Notes under the pieces: model-generated
Seen by the model: only the letters and a program-made list of their open reading frames with translations
Databases searched by the model: none
Told to the model about the DNA's origin: nothing
Shown here: one piece after another, positions 62,100 through 64,000 of the stretch
Layout: each line of letters begins with the position of its first letter
Position numbering within the stretch: the stretch's first letter is position 1
Made by a program: the position numbers and the translations under genes
Assembly: GCF_030247195.1 (NCBI RefSeq)
Contig: NC_080671.1
Location: 211,700,361-211,764,360 of the forward strand
Source of the DNA: Topomyia yanbarensis
Taxonomy: Eukaryota > Arthropoda > Insecta > Diptera > Culicidae
DNA: 64,000 nt
Reading direction: 5' to 3'

Positions 62100-62645
62100 A
62101 TGCGCAGTAGGACGTTGCGACATGCGGCATTGCCAATATGTAAGTTCTCGCAGGCTGCATTAAAATGGGCCGTGCGTTGAAGGAATGCACCTTTACAAAA
62201 TTATCCAACACTCTCGATAGAAACAAAAATGAAAAATTATCAATACAGATTATCAAAGGTGAAATATTGACGCGTAATTTGACATACTTTTTAGTGTGAA
62301 GAATACAAGAAAAAATACAATTGAAATTTTTAAGTAGACGCAAAGTACCGTTATTCACACAATAATACAGAAGAAATATTCTTATGAGATAGTATAAATA
62401 TCATTCCACAAGTGTACAAAAATTCATTCAATTATCTTCAGTAGTTTTTGAGATATAAAATTTACAATTTTATCATGCAATAAAGTTTAAGGGTTAATAT
62501 CTCAAAGGAAAAAAGGAGTTTTAACAACATATTTATACCAAAAGCTATTTACCATAATCCCTATAAATAAAATATATCTCATGAAAATCGGTGATTTTGT
62601 GAAAAATTCGAGGATCACTTGACATGGCTTTACTCTATATTAAAA
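62100..62645. repeat. right arm of the 540-bp inverted repeat (with 55015-55550)
   Basis: See the left arm. Contains cattgccaat(a)tgtaagttct and aatcggtgattttgtgaaaa matching the complement of the left arm. 62647-62750 does not match the sequence outside the left arm. Confidence 0.8.
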
Positions 62646-62749
62646 ATAAATATCTTTTTATAGGCTTCGATGCTCTGGATATAAATTAAAAGTCAAAGTA
62701 GTTTTATGATCACATTTTAACATAACCTAAACATATTTTGTTTTGTAAT

Positions 62750-63091
62750 AGTTAGGCCCCTGCTAGCCGGCTATTTTTCCTAGCCAAAATCTTTGCCTTT
62801 GTTAAAATCAAAACAACCCAATGGAATAGCATGGGCGACATGGGCCAAGAAGCGGCTAGGCTCATCATAAGTTGACTACTGTCGAAGTCCGCTATCTACA
62901 TAGCGGATGACAGGAATAACACCCCCCTGAGCTACACATTAAACAAAATCAGTCTAGTCCCTGATCTCGCACAGACCAGAAGCTAAATACACACCGCTCG
63001 TTCACAGCAAAGCAAACGAACGAATTTTACCCGCGTCGCATCTTCTTTACACCAGTAACAGAAAAAAACCTCGTTGCCCCACGGTGAGCAA
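62750..63091 (+). promoter_or_regulatory. probable 5' UTR of the terminal LINE
   Basis: Less AT-rich than its surroundings and directly upstream of the ORF1 ATG. 'aattttacccgcgtcgc' resembles 'aaatttacccgtacgcc' upstream of the related ORF1 at 17.6 kb, so the UTR is part of the element. Confidence 0.45.
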
Positions 63092-64000
63092 AATGAGCGA
63101 ACAAAAAAGCAAAATGCGCCCACTAAGGGAAAACACTGTCGTGGTCGACTTTACGCAAACTCCACGAATAACTACAGTGCGTGAGGTGGAACAGTTAATA
63201 AAAGTGAATATGAATCTTGATCTTACGGCAGTTACACACCTTCACTTGCATCATACAAAAATCGTGATACTAATTACGTTCAAGACGCTATCCGATGCAG
63301 AATTCTTTAGTGTGATGAGTGATATGCAACACGAAATCGAATACGACAACATTATAACCAAGATCCCCGTCTATATCACCCGAGATTTTACTGAAGTTTT
63401 ATTACATGATTTGGCACCGAGCACCACCTCCGAGTACATTAAAAAATACATGTCCCAATACGGAGAAGTGGAATCCGTTAAGAATGACACATGGAGAAAC
63501 TATGTCCCGGTATTCTCAACGGGGTTCGTATCGTTAGAATGCAGCTGCATCAACCTATACCATCTTACTTGACCTTCGAATGCAAATCTTCTCAAGGGAT
63601 TACATACATTCAAAAAACCCTTTGCACATACCCTGGGCAGACGTCCACGTGCCAGTTCTGCAACCAAACGGCACACTACGGTAAACCATGCGCTAAAACT
63701 GTTTCGGAAAATGGATCTACTACAACTCGCCTTCCACTGCTAAACCACAGACAACCAGCCAAAAGATAATCCCATATAACCCTAAGCAAACATCCAGTAC
63801 ACCGGTCGCAGGAATTACCAAAAAAAGAAAACGGATACATCAAGGTCAGTAGTAAATACAAGAAGCAACAAATAACAGCCAACAGTGTGCAATCAACCAA
63901 CTCTAGCGATAGAGATATGGACGTACACGAGAACGATGGAGAGGACAGACAGATTAACCAACAAGCAGCAAACGGTAAAGGGAATGATGGTAATAACGCT
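63092..64000 (+). pseudogene. LINE ORF1 (gag-like, zinc knuckle), frameshifted, cut by window end
   Basis: Starts MSEQKSKMRPLRENTVVVDF; an RRM-like part follows (IPVYITRDFTEVLLHDLAPS, KKYMSQYGEVESVKNDTWRN), as in nucleic-acid-binding ORF1 proteins. Near 63515 the frame shifts: NGVRIVRMQLHQPIPSYLTF and the knuckle CQFCNQTAHYGKPC (C-x2-C-x4-H-x4-C) lie in another frame (63491-63769). The tail, with YKKQQIT and DRDMDVHENDGEDRQ, is open to the window end in a further frame. Homologue of the degenerate copy at 17594-18990. Clade not settled (LOA/I-like). Confidence 0.7.

Overview
The window is eukaryotic, AT-rich and almost entirely made of transposable elements. The only host gene I can support is the 3' part of an adducin (hu-li tai shao, hts) orthologue on the minus strand. 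It is seen as five short exons with proper splice sites at 9457-9534, 9747-9860, 9926-10211, 13819-13932 and (less certain) 14438-14461. The element repertoire is Jockey/CR1-type LINEs with PHD-finger ORF1 proteins, R1- and I-clade LINEs, Tc1 elements, and very many TA-flanked MITEs and long foldback elements. With insect-type adducin exons, this points to a mosquito, most likely a large culicine genome such as Aedes. That is inference from content, not a database match.

Layout. 1-1430: featureless AT-rich DNA. 1797-~7600: a nearly complete minus-strand LINE (ORF1 with PHD and zinc knuckles, ORF2 with endonuclease and RT). It has one homopolymer frameshift and a six-fold tandem amplification of a 57-residue segment in ORF2. 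8095-8430: tandem repeat. 8544-8745: near-perfect hairpin MITE flanked by TTAA. 9457-14461: adducin exons, with introns carrying several MITEs, three of them nested (11700-13783). 15167-16849: a TA-flanked long element with another nested in it. 17594-25640: a graveyard of degenerate LINEs (a gag-like ORF1, an endonuclease-RT element on minus, R1-clade fragments on plus), broken by a PIF/Harbinger-like MITE and a 1.34-kb long-TIR element with CACAGTG ends and a 5-bp target duplication. 27175-27430: (TA)n.

28528-35430: a foldback element, then a perfect tandem triplication (1455-bp unit) of part of a Jockey/CR1-type LINE, then the rest of that LINE (endonuclease region and PHD ORF1), interrupted by a MITE with a 6-bp TSD. 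36179-37430: a poly-A-tailed retro-insertion with a 23-bp target duplication. 37932-42440: degenerate I-clade LINE on plus with RNase H. 42450-45429: Tc1 transposase pseudogene split by a second CACAGTG-ended element whose removal restores the Tc1 frame. 45430-46388 and 47221-47916: foldback/MITE elements. 49345-52510: a second LINE of the family at 28-35 kb, with three lesions. 52685-53096: (AT)n, abutting a 1.3-kb element with iterated-word inverted ends. 55015-62645: a very long inverted repeat whose interior holds a 3.3-kb Tc1-like MITE with a further TA-flanked element nested in it. 62750-64000: 5' part of a LINE ORF1 related to the degenerate one at 17.6 kb, running off the window.

The most informative items are two Transib-like non-autonomous elements (RSS-heptamer ends, 5-bp CGNTG target duplications), the amplified linker in the LINE ORF2, recurrent frameshifts in one homopolymer of three LINE copies, and the identical LINE triplication. 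No complete intact protein gene, tRNA, rRNA, CRISPR array or bacterial-type operon is present.
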